64,000 nucleotides of DNA from Bacillus thermotolerans (GCF_000812025.2 NZ_JWJE02000002.1:62001-126000), one strand, 5' to 3'. Shown: positions 40,098 through 49,904, numbered from the stretch's first letter. Numbers and translations: made by a program. Notes: generated by a model from the letters alone, not told the origin.

Positions 40098-40964
40098 TTA
40101 CATAAATTCTTTTACTAGCTCGTTAAATGTGTCTTCATTAAATTGAAGGTCCTGAGAAGCTAACGGCTCTTCCGCATAGCCATGGATTAAATCCTGGTAG
40201 GACGGACGATCTTTATCCTGATATACAATACCGGTTACAAGACCATTATGCTGCATAAGCGTGTTCATTGCCTGCTCTCGGTTAGTTGGATCATAATCTT
40301 CAATTGTGGAAAGCTTAGTTAAATTCTCTTTAAACCAATCGTACGTATTAACCTTGTTATAAGTTACACACGGGCTGAATACATTGATAACAGAGAAACC
40401 TTTATGCTGAATACCAGCTTCAATGATCGCTGTTAAATCCTTTAAATCTGTTGAAAAGCTTTGAGCTACGAAAGAAGCACCGCTCGTAATTGCCAGCTCC
40501 ATCGGAGAGACAGATCCTTCGATCGCTCCTTTTGGTGTAGACTTCGTTACAAAGCCCTGCGCTGAACGAGGGGATGTTTGTCCTTTTGTTAACCCATAAA
40601 TCTGGTTATCCATGATGATATAAGTAATGTCCATGTTACGGCGCATGGCATGAACAGTGTGTCCCATACCGATCGCAAACCCATCACCATCACCACCAGA
40701 AGCAATCACAGTAAGGTCCTTATTAGCCATTTTAACACCTTGAGCGATTGGTAAAGAACGTCCGTGAATACTATGGAGACCATAAGAACGGATATAGCCT
40801 GAAATACGTCCGGAACAGCCGATTCCCGAAATGACAGCCAGCTGTTCTGGCGTTAAGTCAAGGTTCGCTACTGCACGCTGAATGGCAGCCTGAACAGAGA
40901 AGTCGCCGCACCCCGGACACCAGTTTGGTTTGACATCGTTACGAAAATCTTTAAATGTGACCAT
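40098..40964 (-). CDS. korB: 2-oxoacid:ferredoxin oxidoreductase, beta subunit
   Basis: A 288-aa thiamine-diphosphate subunit. Seen: NWCPGCGDFSVQAAIQRA near the N-terminus, the GDGDGFAIGMGH metal/ThDP motif, and DNQIYGLTKGQTSP. With the alpha subunit it oxidises 2-oxoglutarate or a related 2-oxoacid with ferredoxin. The start overlaps the korA stop as TAATG, so the two are translationally coupled. The substrate cannot be told from the sequence. Confidence 0.93.
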   Translation of the reverse strand: MVTFKDFRNDVKPNWCPGCGDFSVQAAIQRAVANLDLTPEQLAVISGIGCSGRISGYIRSYGLHSIHGRSLPIAQGVKMANKDLTVIASGGDGDGFAIGMGHTVHAMRRNMDITYIIMDNQIYGLTKGQTSPRSAQGFVTKSTPKGAIEGSVSPMELAITSGASFVAQSFSTDLKDLTAIIEAGIQHKGFSVINVFSPCVTYNKVNTYDWFKENLTKLSTIEDYDPTNREQAMNTLMQHNGLVTGIVYQDKDRPSYQDLIHGYAEEPLASQDLQFNEDTFNELVKEFM

Positions 40965-42739
40965 TACAAACTCTCCTTGCCGCTTGGAAGTGAATAATAC
41001 AGTTCGAATAATTCTTTGCTGCCTTCATGAATATGATGAGGCTGGAATGGATTGCCGTCATATTTTAGGAGGCTCTTAATTTTATGAGCGTGACCAACGT
41101 TCATCTTAACGATGTTCGCAAGCTGGCCAGTCGCGTTATTTTCAACGATTGCAATATTCTTCGCAGATTCAACTAGCGGAAGCAGCTCCTCTGCCGGGAA
41201 TGGATGAACCAAACGGACATGCGCATGATTTACTTTTACTCCGTCCTTCTCCAAACGTTCAACAGCTTCTTCGATTGCTCCGCGAGTAGATCCAAATCCT
41301 ACTAGTAACAGGTCCGCCTCTTCATGCTTTGCATTCGTATAAACAGGCATGTTCAACTGAAGACGATCTAGCTTGCGCATCCGCTTGTCCATTTGCGCCT
41401 GACGGTTAGCTGGAGACTCAGAAGGTTTTCCAGTCTCATCATGCTCTACGCCTGTTACATGATGGACGCCATTCTTCATGCCCGGAATAACACGAGGAGA
41501 AATGCCATCCTCTGTTACCTCGTAGCGCTTAAAGTAAGATTTATCTTCTCTTTCCGGCAGTTCTTCTTGTACCAGCTTGCCCCGGCGAATCTCTACTTGG
41601 CTAAAGTCAAGCGGCTCGACGGTTTGCTTGCCTAGAGAAAGCTGCAAGTCTGATAGAAGGATAACCGGGCATTGATATTCCTCTGCAAGGTTAAATGCTT
41701 CTATCGTATCATAGAATGCTTCCTCTACTGTGCTTGGCGCTAAGACAATTTTCGGAATTTCTCCGTGTGTTCCGTAAATCATCGCCATCAAGTCTGACTG
41801 CTCCTGCTTTGTCGGAAGGCCTGTAGAAGGACCGCCCCGCTGAGTATCCACCACCACGAGCGGTGTTTCTGTCATTCCGGAAAGCCCGATCGCTTCCATC
41901 ATTAGAGAGAGGCCTGGGCCTGCAGAGGCAGTGAATGAACGAATACCTCCGTAGTTTGCTCCAATGGCCATTGTAGCCGCAGCAATCTCATCCTCTGTCT
42001 GAATAACGGTTCCGCCTACTTTTGGAAGTTTCTCAATTAAATACTCCATAATTTCTGATGCAGGAGTAATTGGATAAGCCGCCATTAAGCGAACTCCGCC
42101 AGTCAGCGCTCCAAGTGCAATCGCATCGTTACCGATCATAAACATGCGCTGGCGGCCATCCGCCTCATCCAGTTGAAGCGGGCTGACTTTGTCCCCAAGC
42201 TGACTAAGCATATAGTCATAGCCTTGCTGAATGGCCTCCATATTCTTTTGAACTACCGCTTCCCCTTTGCGGCCGAATATTTCTTCAACCACTCCGGTAA
42301 ACGCTGCCACTTCGACATTGATAACTGCACAAGATGCGCCTACAGCTACCATGTTTTTCATTAAGGAAGTCCCTAGTTCAGAAGCAATTTCTGTGAATGG
42401 AACTACGTAGAAATCCGCCTGCACATGATCAGGCTTTACAGGCTTGAATTTCGCATCGGCAATAATGATTCCATTTTCGTGAAGCTCTCCACAATTTAGG
42501 TCGATCGTCTCCTGGTCAAAAGCCACAAGAATATCTAAATCATCTGCAATCGTACGTACAGGTGTTGTGCTTACACGAATTTTGTTATTTGTATGTCCTC
42601 CCTTAATACGGGAGGAGAAATGGCGATAGCCATATAAATAATACCCTAATCGGTTTAAAGCAATTGAAAAAATTTCCCCTGTGCTTTCAATTCCTTCACC
42701 CTGCTGTCCTCCAACTTTCCATGAAAGCTGATTAACCAT
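40964..42739 (-). CDS. korA: 2-oxoacid:ferredoxin oxidoreductase, alpha (gamma-alpha fusion) subunit
   Basis: A 591-aa protein whose N-terminal third is the gamma domain (GQQGEGIESTGEIFSIAL; HFSSRIKGGHTNN) and whose remainder is the alpha subunit (AYPITPASEIMEYL, TASAGPGLSLMMEAIGLSGM, DTQRGGPSTGLPTKQEQSD). It pairs with KorB. No ferredoxin domain is attached, so the two-subunit form is likely. It starts with GGAGTTGG upstream. Confidence 0.93.
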   Translation of the reverse strand: MVNQLSWKVGGQQGEGIESTGEIFSIALNRLGYYLYGYRHFSSRIKGGHTNNKIRVSTTPVRTIADDLDILVAFDQETIDLNCGELHENGIIIADAKFKPVKPDHVQADFYVVPFTEIASELGTSLMKNMVAVGASCAVINVEVAAFTGVVEEIFGRKGEAVVQKNMEAIQQGYDYMLSQLGDKVSPLQLDEADGRQRMFMIGNDAIALGALTGGVRLMAAYPITPASEIMEYLIEKLPKVGGTVIQTEDEIAAATMAIGANYGGIRSFTASAGPGLSLMMEAIGLSGMTETPLVVVDTQRGGPSTGLPTKQEQSDLMAMIYGTHGEIPKIVLAPSTVEEAFYDTIEAFNLAEEYQCPVILLSDLQLSLGKQTVEPLDFSQVEIRRGKLVQEELPEREDKSYFKRYEVTEDGISPRVIPGMKNGVHHVTGVEHDETGKPSESPANRQAQMDKRMRKLDRLQLNMPVYTNAKHEEADLLLVGFGSTRGAIEEAVERLEKDGVKVNHAHVRLVHPFPAEELLPLVESAKNIAIVENNATGQLANIVKMNVGHAHKIKSLLKYDGNPFQPHHIHEGSKELFELYYSLPSGKESL

Positions 42740-42829
42740 TGTTTATCCAACTCCTTTAGTCCGTTCAACTCTTCAAAGCTGTTACTCTTTTAGTTTATCA
42801 CGTTTAATTATCAAGCACTATAAGATATT

Positions 42830-43750
42830 TTATGGTGCAGGAAACCTCCGAGAAAAGTTTCCCCATAAGAATTTCTCTACTTGCCGGGCCGAAAAATGCT
42901 TAGCAAGCTCTTCTGCCCAAGCTGTATAGAGTTCATATGAGCTAAGGCCATCAATCGTCTCCTCTATACCATCGAAGTCGGAACCGAATCCGATGTGATC
43001 CTCTCCTCCCAGTCCACAAATATGATCAACATGGCGCAGTAAATCTGTCATCGTGGCCGTTCCCTCTTCCTTGACAAAAAAAGGAACGAAAGACAAGCCA
43101 ATCACGCTGTCTTTTTGGATTAATGCACGAATTTGATCATCCTTTAAATTACGCGGATGAGCACAAAGGCGGTAACTGTTTGAATGACTGGCAATAGGCG
43201 CATCAGCTAGCGCTATCACATCCCAGAAAGCCTTCTCTGACAGATGGGATACATCAGTCCATACATTCCACTTGTTTAATAACTGTACCACCTCATTTCC
43301 AAATTCCGTCAAGCCACCGCCCCGCTTTGTCATTACACCATCTGCCAGCGCGTTTGAATTATTCCAAGTTAAACCGATAGACTTTACACCTAGACGGAGC
43401 AAAGTCGTCAGCTTCAAAGGATCTTCCTCAATTGCTTCGCAGCCCTCTAAAGTAAGGACCGCTCCAATTTCTCCTTCTTTCAGATCATTCATTTCCTCTC
43501 TAGATGTAACAGCTTTCATATCGGGGTAAGGACGAATGATTTTCTCATAGAATAATTCAACTTGCTCTAAGGCAGCTCTAAATCGATCATGCGGCTTTGT
43601 AGAAGGCGATAAAAAAATAGCAAAACACTGAATTTTCGCGTTTGCCTGCTTTAAACGGGTATATGTAACATGCAACGACGGATCCTCAAATGTTTTATGA
43701 CGATCTTGCTGCAATTGATACAATACGTCGCAATGGGCATCGAAGATCAT
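42830..43750 (-). CDS. Membrane dipeptidase (renal dipeptidase family, M19)
   Basis: A 306-aa zinc dipeptidase-like protein. The first zinc-site motif FDAHCDVLY (residues 3-11) is present, followed by LEGCEAIEED (bridging Glu), LTWNNSNALADG, DVSHLSEKAFWDV, SHSNSYRLCAHPRNL and FGSDFDGIEE, all family hallmarks. No signal peptide is seen. The substrate is not clear. The start is ATG 43750 with AGAAAAGGAA upstream. Confidence 0.9.
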   Translation of the reverse strand: MIFDAHCDVLYQLQQDRHKTFEDPSLHVTYTRLKQANAKIQCFAIFLSPSTKPHDRFRAALEQVELFYEKIIRPYPDMKAVTSREEMNDLKEGEIGAVLTLEGCEAIEEDPLKLTTLLRLGVKSIGLTWNNSNALADGVMTKRGGGLTEFGNEVVQLLNKWNVWTDVSHLSEKAFWDVIALADAPIASHSNSYRLCAHPRNLKDDQIRALIQKDSVIGLSFVPFFVKEEGTATMTDLLRHVDHICGLGGEDHIGFGSDFDGIEETIDGLSSYELYTAWAEELAKHFSARQVEKFLWGNFSRRFPAP

Positions 43751-43919
43751 TTCCTTTTCTCTCCTCCAAACGCGCAAAACCAATGAAGTAAATCGGAATG
43801 ATAAATAGAATATATCGTTATTTTTCCACGAAATCAAGAATTTTTCGAAAAATTAAATAAGATTTCTTCTATTAATCACTTTTCGGCATTGATTTTACAC
43901 ATGGTTGATATGAATTCAC

Positions 43920-43949
43920 CCGTGTAAACGAAAAAACACATTTACACGG
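43920..43949 (-). terminator. Terminator-like hairpin after spoVS
   Basis: CCGTGTAAA and TTTACACGG form a 9-bp perfect stem around a 12-base loop about 40 bases after the spoVS stop. The T-rich stretch is in the loop rather than after the stem, so termination efficiency is uncertain. Confidence 0.5.
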
Positions 43950-43985
43950 ATGAACCGGTTTCTTGTTATCCTTTACTCCAAAAGA

Positions 43986-44246
43986 TTAGCGGGGCTCAAC
44001 AATCAATTTAATCGCTGTGCGTTCTTCTCCATCAATGACGATATCTGTAAAAGCCGGGATACAAATCAAATCCACTCCACTTGGAGCAACAAATCCGCGG
44101 GCAATCGCAACTGCTTTCACTGCTTGATTCAATGCGCCCGCTCCAATTGCCTGAATTTCAGCCGCTCCTCTTTCTCTAAGAACACCGGCAAGTGCACCAG
44201 CTACAGAATTAGGATTAGATTTTGCCGAAACTTTTAATATCTCCAT
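43986..44246 (-). CDS. spoVS: Stage V sporulation protein S
   Basis: An 86-aa SpoVS protein (Alba-like fold), beginning MEILKVSAKSNPNSVAGALA and containing GAGALNQAVKAVAIARGF and GVDLICIPAFTDI. It is almost invariant among Bacillus. It affects spore coat and cortex formation, and its loss bypasses some sporulation defects; the mechanism is unclear. The start has GGAGGGC upstream. It lies between ymdB and a dipeptidase gene. Confidence 0.97.
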   Translation of the reverse strand: MEILKVSAKSNPNSVAGALAGVLRERGAAEIQAIGAGALNQAVKAVAIARGFVAPSGVDLICIPAFTDIVIDGEERTAIKLIVEPR

Positions 44247-44372
44247 TTCTTGCCCTCCTTTTGTTAACCATACCGCCGTTCATGTAAGTGAACATTGTAG
44301 GTCATTATCCTTCCATTGTTACTATATTCGGCGAAGGAGGCTTGTATTACTTGTCTGATGGAACAAAGACTT

Positions 44373-45173
44373 TTATTCAGCAAGAAAAGGAAAATCGTCA
44401 TTTATTAAAATGCGGTCGATGGCTTTCGCCCGCCCTGTTTTCTTATCTACATCAATCAGACAGGCACTCAACTGTGTACGGCCGCTCTTTGGTACCTCGA
44501 ACCTTACAGGCAGGCTCGTAATAAACTTCTTCATTACCGCCTCTTTCTCCATACCAAGAATGGCATCGTAAGGGCCAGTCATCCCAACATCCGATAAGTA
44601 AGCCGTCCCTTTCGGCAACACACGGTTATCCGCTGTTTGAACATGTGTGTGTGTACCGACAATGGCTGACACTTTTCCATCCAGAAACCACCCAAGCGCT
44701 TGTTTTTCGCTGGTCGCCTCAGCATGGAAATCAACAAATATGACCGGGGTCCGTTCCCGCGCTTTGGCTACCAGCTCCTCCGCCTTTTTGAAAGGGCAAT
44801 CCAGAGCCGGCATAAACGTGCGTCCCTGCAAGTTAATAATAGCCACTTCTGTCCCTGCTTTTTTCACAAAAATTAAACCCGTGCCGGGAGCGCCTTCTGG
44901 AAAATTAGCCGGACGTACTATTTCTCTAGCATGATCGATAAAGTCAAAGACTTCCTTGTTGTCCCATGCGTGGTTGCCAAGAGTAACAGCATCGGCTCCG
45001 TCCGCCAAAAATTTACGATAAATTTTTTCCGTTATTCCCCGTCCCGCAGCTGCATTTTCTCCGTTTACAATTGTCCAATCAGGGGAGTATTTCTTTTTTA
45101 ACATAGGTACGTATTCACTAATCATATCGCGTCCTAAAGAACCTACAACATCACCGATAAATAATATCTTCAT
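44373..45173 (-). CDS. ymdB: YmdB family metallophosphoesterase (2',3'-cyclic nucleotide phosphodiesterase)
   Basis: A 266-aa two-metal phosphodiesterase: FIGDVVGSLGRDM (residues 4-16), NGENAAAGRG, LGNHAWDNKE, DFHAEATSEK and GTHTHVQTAD. YmdB hydrolyses 2',3'-cAMP and affects the choice between motility and biofilm in B. subtilis. It follows rny in the same direction with a terminator between. Confidence 0.94.
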   Translation of the reverse strand: MKILFIGDVVGSLGRDMISEYVPMLKKKYSPDWTIVNGENAAAGRGITEKIYRKFLADGADAVTLGNHAWDNKEVFDFIDHAREIVRPANFPEGAPGTGLIFVKKAGTEVAIINLQGRTFMPALDCPFKKAEELVAKARERTPVIFVDFHAEATSEKQALGWFLDGKVSAIVGTHTHVQTADNRVLPKGTAYLSDVGMTGPYDAILGMEKEAVMKKFITSLPVRFEVPKSGRTQLSACLIDVDKKTGRAKAIDRILINDDFPFLAE

Positions 45174-45232
45174 ATGCGTTCCTTTCTTCTTCCGCTTCTT
45201 AATTCAGAGAGGAGCTGGCCATGTACGGCATA

Positions 45233-45270
45233 TAAAAAAACAAAGCGGTGTGATTTCTCACACCGCCCAT
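45233..45270 (-). terminator. Intrinsic terminator after rny
   Basis: On the minus strand GCGGTGTGA and TCACACCGC form a 9-bp stem with a four-base loop, then TTTGTTTTTTT. Confidence 0.9.
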
Positions 45271-45273
45271 TTC

Positions 45274-46833
45274 TTATTTTGCATATTCTACCGCACGTGT
45301 CTCTCTTATTACGGTTACTTTAATATGACCCGGATAATCGAGCTCTCCTTCGATCCGCTTGCGGATGTCACGTGCCAAGCGGTGTGCTTGGAGATCATCC
45401 ACTTGCTCCGGTTTCACAATGATGCGAATTTCGCGTCCAGCCTGAATAGCAAATGATTTTTCTACGCCATCATATGACTCAGAAATTTCCTCAAGCTTTT
45501 CTAAACGGCGAATATAATTCTCCAACGTTTCACTGCGGGCTCCCGGTCTTGCAGCTGAAAGAGCATCAGCTGCAGCAACGAGTACAGCAATTGTTGAAGT
45601 TGGTTCCGTGTCACCATGATGAGAAGCAATACTGTTAATGACGACAGGGTGCTCTTTATATTTCGTTGCAAGCTCTACCCCTATCTCCACGTGGCTTCCT
45701 TCTACTTCATGGTCGACAGCTTTACCAATATCATGAAGCAATCCAGCACGGCGGGCAAGTGTTTCATCCTCACCAAGCTCGGCGGCTAGCAAACCTGTTA
45801 GGTAAGCGACTTCCATAGAATGCTTCAATACATTTTGCCCGTAGCTTGTACGATATTTCAGACGACCTAAGATCTTGATGAGATCCGGATGCATACCATG
45901 CACCCCAACCTCGAAGGTCGTTTGCTCACCGACCTCCCGGATATGCTCGTCCACTTCTCTGCGCGCCTTATCCACCATCTCTTCAATGCGAGCTGGATGG
46001 ATACGGCCATCGTGTACAAGCTTCTCAAGTGCAATTCTTGCTGTTTCTCTTCGAATTGGATCAAATCCGGAAAGAATGACCGCTTCCGGTGTATCGTCAA
46101 TAATAAGATCGATACCCGTTAATGTTTCAAGGGTGCGAATGTTTCTTCCTTCCCGTCCAATAATACGGCCCTTCATTTCATCATTTGGCAAAGTGACAAC
46201 GGAAACCGTTGTTTCTGCTACGTGATCGGCCGCACAGCGCTGGATGGCAAGAGAAAGAATTGACTTAGCTCTCTTATCTGCTTCTTCCTTTGCTCGGTTT
46301 TCCTGCTCTTTCGTCATGATAGCGATATCATGAGCAAGCTCTTGTTCCACACGCTCTAAAATAATTGAGCGGGCTTCATCCCGAGTCAGACTAGCGATTC
46401 GCTCTAGTTCCTCTTGCTGTGTTTTGATCATCTCTTCCACTTTGCTGTCCATCTCTTCAATATGTTGTTGTCTTTCATTAAGAGCTTCCTCTCTTCTCTC
46501 TAGCTGCTCTTCACGCTTTTCTAGAGATTCATCTTTCCGATCGAGGTTCTCTTCTTTTTGTAACAAACGATTTTCTTGTCTTTGCAATTCGTTTCTTCGT
46601 TCACGAAGTTCTGATTCGGTATCTGTACGAAGCTTGTGAATTTCATCCTTTGCTTCAAGCAGAGCTTCTTTCTTCGAAGATTCTGCTTCGCGTTTTGCGT
46701 CATCAATGATTTGTTCAGCAGCGCTTTTAGCACCGGCAATCTTTGATTCGGCAATGGATTTTCGAACAAAATAGCCAACAACGACACCGACGATTAGGCC
46801 AAGCAAAATGGAGATGATTGTAATGGCGTCCAT
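45274..46833 (-). CDS. rny: Ribonuclease Y
   Basis: A 519-aa endoribonuclease that starts bulk mRNA decay at the membrane. Seen in order: one transmembrane segment (about 4-23), a long coiled coil (about 30-200), a KH domain with [15 protein letters not shown], and an HD domain with [12 protein letters not shown]. The start is ATG 46833 with AGGAGGTGAAAGA upstream; the longer frame to 46878 lacks such a site. A near-consensus promoter precedes it. The specificity factor subunit RicA is also encoded in this window. Confidence 0.96.
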   Translation of the reverse strand: MDAITIISILLGLIVGVVVGYFVRKSIAESKIAGAKSAAEQIIDDAKREAESSKKEALLEAKDEIHKLRTDTESELRERRNELQRQENRLLQKEENLDRKDESLEKREEQLERREEALNERQQHIEEMDSKVEEMIKTQQEELERIASLTRDEARSIILERVEQELAHDIAIMTKEQENRAKEEADKRAKSILSLAIQRCAADHVAETTVSVVTLPNDEMKGRIIGREGRNIRTLETLTGIDLIIDDTPEAVILSGFDPIRRETARIALEKLVHDGRIHPARIEEMVDKARREVDEHIREVGEQTTFEVGVHGMHPDLIKILGRLKYRTSYGQNVLKHSMEVAYLTGLLAAELGEDETLARRAGLLHDIGKAVDHEVEGSHVEIGVELATKYKEHPVVINSIASHHGDTEPTSTIAVLVAAADALSAARPGARSETLENYIRRLEKLEEISESYDGVEKSFAIQAGREIRIIVKPEQVDDLQAHRLARDIRKRIEGELDYPGHIKVTVIRETRAVEYAK

Positions 46834-46961
46834 TCTTTCACCTCCTCTTGCTATGAACTTTTGCCATGCTTTAAACATGTCGGCTGATACATTGTGTTAA
46901 CATTTCAATATTCAGCTGCTAACTTCTGTTGTTAAGAGAAAAAATGTAAATACACATCTCA

Positions 46962-46990
46962 ATTTTATAGTTGTGAATTTTTGTTGTCAA
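46962..46990 (-). promoter_or_regulatory. rny promoter
   Basis: On the minus strand TTGACA (46990-46985), a 17-base spacer and TAAAAT (46967-46962), about 130 bases before the rny start. Confidence 0.8.
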
Positions 46991-47050
46991 GAGTTTCATT
47001 GCTCGCATTGTATTTCCTTATCTCTTAACTGAAATAATAAAAGACTATAA

Positions 47051-47082
47051 GAAAAAGCAATGCCTTTCGACATTGCTTTCCT
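47051..47082 (-). terminator. Intrinsic terminator after recA
   Basis: On the minus strand AAAGCAATG and CATTGCTTT form a 9-bp stem with a seven-base loop, then TTTC. Confidence 0.85.
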
Positions 47083-47085
47083 GTT

Positions 47086-48135
47086 TTACTCATCCAGTAG
47101 GTTGAATTCCTCCGGGAGTGATTCTTCTTCCGCTGGTTCTGCCACCTCAGCATCTAAGCCATGGTGTTGGCGGAGCTTCGTCATAATCTCATGGCGAATT
47201 TCAGGGTTTTCTTTCAAGAACTGCTTAGCGTTCTCACGCCCTTGACCGAGGCGCTCCTCATTGTAAGCATACCAGGCACCGCTTTTTTGCACGATATCAG
47301 CTTCAGCACCCATATCAATGAGTTCACCCTCTTTGGAAATACCTTCCCCATACATGATGTCCACTTCAGCTACGCGGAATGGAGGAGCCACCTTATTCTT
47401 AACAACTTTAATTTTTGTCTTATTACCTACCATTTCATTGCCCTGCTTTAAAGTTTCCGCACGGCGGACCTCAAGACGGACAGAGCTGTAGAATTTAAGC
47501 GCACGTCCACCTGGAGTTACTTCAGGGTTACCGAACATAATTCCGACTTTCTCACGAATCTGGTTAATGAAAATAGCAATTGTTTTTGATTTATTAACGG
47601 CACCCGATAATTTACGAAGAGCCTGTGACATCAAACGGGCTTGAAGACCTACATGGGCATCGCCCATTTCTCCTTCAATTTCTGCTTTTGGCACGAGGGC
47701 TGCGACAGAGTCAATAACAAGAATGTCTATCGCTCCGCTCCGTACAAGAGCTTCCGCAATCTCAAGTGCCTGCTCTCCAGTATCTGGCTGGGAAAGTAAT
47801 AATTCATCAATGTTAACGCCAAGCTTCTGAGCATAATCCGGATCCAGAGCGTGTTCGGCATCAATGAATGCTGCTTGTCCTCCATTTGCTTGCACCTCTG
47901 CAATGGCATGCAGAGCGACTGTTGTCTTACCAGAGCTTTCTGGGCCATAAATCTCAATAATACGTCCGCGCGGATATCCGCCTACTCCAAGAGCTGCATC
48001 AAGCGCGAGCGAGCCGCTTGGGCTTGTAGAAATCTTTCTCTCTGTTTGCTCTCCTAGTTTCATAATAGAGCCTTTACCAAACTGTTTCTCAATTTGTTTC
48101 AAGGCCATATCTAACGCTGCTTGACGATCGTTCAC
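47086..48135 (-). CDS. recA: Recombinase RecA
   Basis: A 349-aa recombinase that drives strand exchange and triggers LexA self-cleavage. Walker [16 protein letters not shown] (about 65-79), Walker [13 protein letters not shown], and loop L2 region [17 protein letters not shown]; the acidic C-terminal tail ([10 protein letters not shown]) is normal. The start is GTG 48135 with GAGGAGGAA upstream. A promoter and a LexA-like box lie upstream. metY separates it from cinA. Confidence 0.97.
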   Translation of the reverse strand: MNDRQAALDMALKQIEKQFGKGSIMKLGEQTERKISTSPSGSLALDAALGVGGYPRGRIIEIYGPESSGKTTVALHAIAEVQANGGQAAFIDAEHALDPDYAQKLGVNIDELLLSQPDTGEQALEIAEALVRSGAIDILVIDSVAALVPKAEIEGEMGDAHVGLQARLMSQALRKLSGAVNKSKTIAIFINQIREKVGIMFGNPEVTPGGRALKFYSSVRLEVRRAETLKQGNEMVGNKTKIKVVKNKVAPPFRVAEVDIMYGEGISKEGELIDMGAEADIVQKSGAWYAYNEERLGQGRENAKQFLKENPEIRHEIMTKLRQHHGLDAEVAEPAEEESLPEEFNLLDE

Positions 48136-48207
48136 TAAAATTCCTCCTCGAAATTAGCAATCTATAAATTAAACACACGTGAATATACTGTTTCAAAACC
48201 TATATTA

Positions 48208-48236
48208 ACTATACCTTTTCAGCGGTGAAATTTCAA
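48208..48236 (-). promoter_or_regulatory. recA promoter
   Basis: On the minus strand TTGAAA (48236-48231), a 17-base spacer and TATAGT (48213-48208). Confidence 0.82.
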
Positions 48237-48244
48237 GCAAAAAT

Positions 48245-48258
48245 CGAACATTTATTCG
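48245..48258. promoter_or_regulatory. LexA box upstream of recA
   Basis: CGAACATTTATTCG matches CGAACNNNNGTTCG at all but one fixed position. It lies about eight bases upstream of the recA -35. Confidence 0.78.
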
Positions 48259-48380
48259 GTTTTTTATTCCAAAAAATAGAGGGACGAGACTGAAGAAAAA
48301 GATGAAGAAATTCAATAAAATATAGAAGAACACTGCCTCTTTATTTTACCACATACGCCGAAATGGTGGTAATTTTACGC

Positions 48381-48416
48381 ATAGAACGTGCCCCTGTCAG
48401 GGAGGACAGAGGCACG
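48381..48416 (-). terminator. Hairpin after metY, probable terminator
   Basis: On the minus strand CGTGCCTCTGTC and GACAGGGGCACG form a 12-bp stem with one G-U pair around a six-base loop, about 15 bases after the metY stop. The following TTCTATG is only weakly T-rich. Confidence 0.65.
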
Positions 48417-48429
48417 CTTAAGAGAGTTT

Positions 48430-49728
48430 TTATTTGTAGGAGGCAACACCTGTAGCCTTTTCAATAGCTTGTTCTAAATCAGCGATTAAATCTTTCGGCG
48501 ATTCCAGTCCAATCGACAGCCGGATCATTTCTTCTGTCGTGCCCGACTTGGCCAAATCTTCGATGCTCAGCTGCTGATGGGTGGTAGAAGCCGGGTGGAT
48601 AATTAGTGATTTTCCGTCTCCCACATTCGCTACATGTGACCATAAACTGATATGGTCAATTACTTTCCTTCCAGCATCCCGTCCGCCTTTGATACCGAAA
48701 ATAACAATCGAACCGAACGTATTGTTTAAATACTTCTTGGCTAATTCATGTGATGGATGGTCCTCCAGGCTCGGATGAGACACCCACTCTACGCCGGGGT
48801 GCTCCTTTAAGAAGTCTACAATGGCCAGCGTATTCTCATGGTGGCGCTGGATGCGAAGGTGCAGAGTTTCCAAGCCTTGCAGCAGCAAAAAGGCGCTGTT
48901 TGCGCTTAAAGCCGGACCAAAGTCCCTTAAGAGCTGGACACGCAGCTTAACCGCGAACGCCGGACCTTCTAAATCAGCAAACTTTAATCCGCCATAGGAC
49001 TCATCGGGTTCTGTAAATCCTGGAAACTTATCGCTGTTCCAATTGAATGTACCGCCATCGACTACGACTCCTCCAATCACGGTACCGTGGCCGCTGATCC
49101 ACTTCGTTGCGGAATGAACCACAATATCTGCCCCCCACTTTAACGGCTTGGCCCCATAAGGAGAAGCGAATGTGTTATCAATAATAAGGGGAATATCATT
49201 CTCATGTGCAATGCTCGCAACCTTCTCAACATCCAATACGTTCAATGACGGGTTGCCGATGATCTCACCAAAAAGCGCCTTCGTTTTTGGAGTAATCGCT
49301 TGGCGGAAATTCTCAGGGTCTGTTGAATCAACGAACTTCACTTCTATTCCGTACTTCGGAAGCGTGTTGGCAAATAGGTTATACGTTCCCCCATACAAAT
49401 TAGCTGCCGCTACAATTTCATCTCCTGCATGAGCTACATTTAAAATCGAAAAAGCAATGGCTGCCATCCCGGAAGAAAGGGCTACTGCAGCAGCTCCTTC
49501 CTCAAGCATAGCTACTCTTTTTTCAAATACGTCAACTGTCGGATTAGTAATACGTGTATAAATATTACCAGGCTTTTGCAAAGCAAATAAGTCTCTCGCA
49601 TGATCTGCATCTTCAAACACATAAGAAGTTGACTCATAAATCGGCACTGCCCGGGCACCAGTCACTGGATCAGGCACCTGGCCGCCATGAAGCAAAATTG
49701 TCTCTTGATCCCAAGATTCCTTTGTCAT
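48430..49728 (-). CDS. metY: O-acetylhomoserine sulfhydrylase/aminocarboxypropyltransferase (MetY type)
   Basis: A 432-aa PLP enzyme of the Cys/Met metabolism family, making homocysteine directly from O-acetylhomoserine and sulfide. Seen: TSYVFEDADHARDLFALQKPG, RITNPTVDVFEKRVA, SSGMAAIAF, and VHSATKWISGHGTVIGG with the PLP lysine. The length suits MetY rather than MetB or MetC (about 380). The start is ATG 49728 with GGAGGAAG upstream. It interrupts the usual cinA-recA neighbourhood and has its own promoter, leader hairpin and end hairpin. Confidence 0.93.
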   Translation of the reverse strand: MTKESWDQETILLHGGQVPDPVTGARAVPIYESTSYVFEDADHARDLFALQKPGNIYTRITNPTVDVFEKRVAMLEEGAAAVALSSGMAAIAFSILNVAHAGDEIVAAANLYGGTYNLFANTLPKYGIEVKFVDSTDPENFRQAITPKTKALFGEIIGNPSLNVLDVEKVASIAHENDIPLIIDNTFASPYGAKPLKWGADIVVHSATKWISGHGTVIGGVVVDGGTFNWNSDKFPGFTEPDESYGGLKFADLEGPAFAVKLRVQLLRDFGPALSANSAFLLLQGLETLHLRIQRHHENTLAIVDFLKEHPGVEWVSHPSLEDHPSHELAKKYLNNTFGSIVIFGIKGGRDAGRKVIDHISLWSHVANVGDGKSLIIHPASTTHQQLSIEDLAKSGTTEEMIRLSIGLESPKDLIADLEQAIEKATGVASYK

Positions 49729-49742
49729 ATTTCTTCCTCCAT

Positions 49743-49823
49743 TCACTTGATATGTAGAATACTTACAAAAAAACCTTCTTCTTGTTTTCTAAGAAGAAGA
49801 TTTCCTTTCTCGCTGTCTACCAT
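49743..49823 (-). CDS. Possible leader peptide of metY (26 aa)
   Basis: A 26-codon ATG frame lies between the metY promoter and metY, ending with TGA about 15 bases before the metY start. It contains NLLLRKQEEGFF. The whole terminator-like hairpin lies inside the frame, so a translating ribosome would affect it. GGTGAGGG lies before the ATG, but the predicted transcript start is only about seven bases upstream, which would cut off part of that site. No Met or Cys run is present. Confidence 0.35.
   Translation of the reverse strand: MVDSEKGNLLLRKQEEGFFVSILHIK
49767..49799 (-). terminator. Terminator-like hairpin in the metY leader
   Basis: On the minus strand CTTCTTCTT and AAGAAGAAG form a perfect 9-bp stem with a seven-base loop, then G and TTTTTTT. 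It lies between promoter and gene, so it acts as an attenuator if it folds. Confidence 0.65.
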
Positions 49824-49836
49824 GTTCCCTCACCTA

Positions 49837-49866
49837 ACTATATAACCTTTTAGACAGAATAGTCAA
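49837..49866 (-). promoter_or_regulatory. metY promoter
   Basis: On the minus strand TTGACT (49866-49861), an 18-base spacer and TATAGT (49842-49837). Confidence 0.7.
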
Positions 49867-49904
49867 TCTATTTGAAAGCTTGCCTGGCTAAGAATAGCCT
49901 GGCT

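Noticed and set aside
45867-46639. Long frames on both strands across rny
   Set aside because: Shadows of the RNase Y KH/HD and coiled-coil regions; rny has the motifs and promoter.
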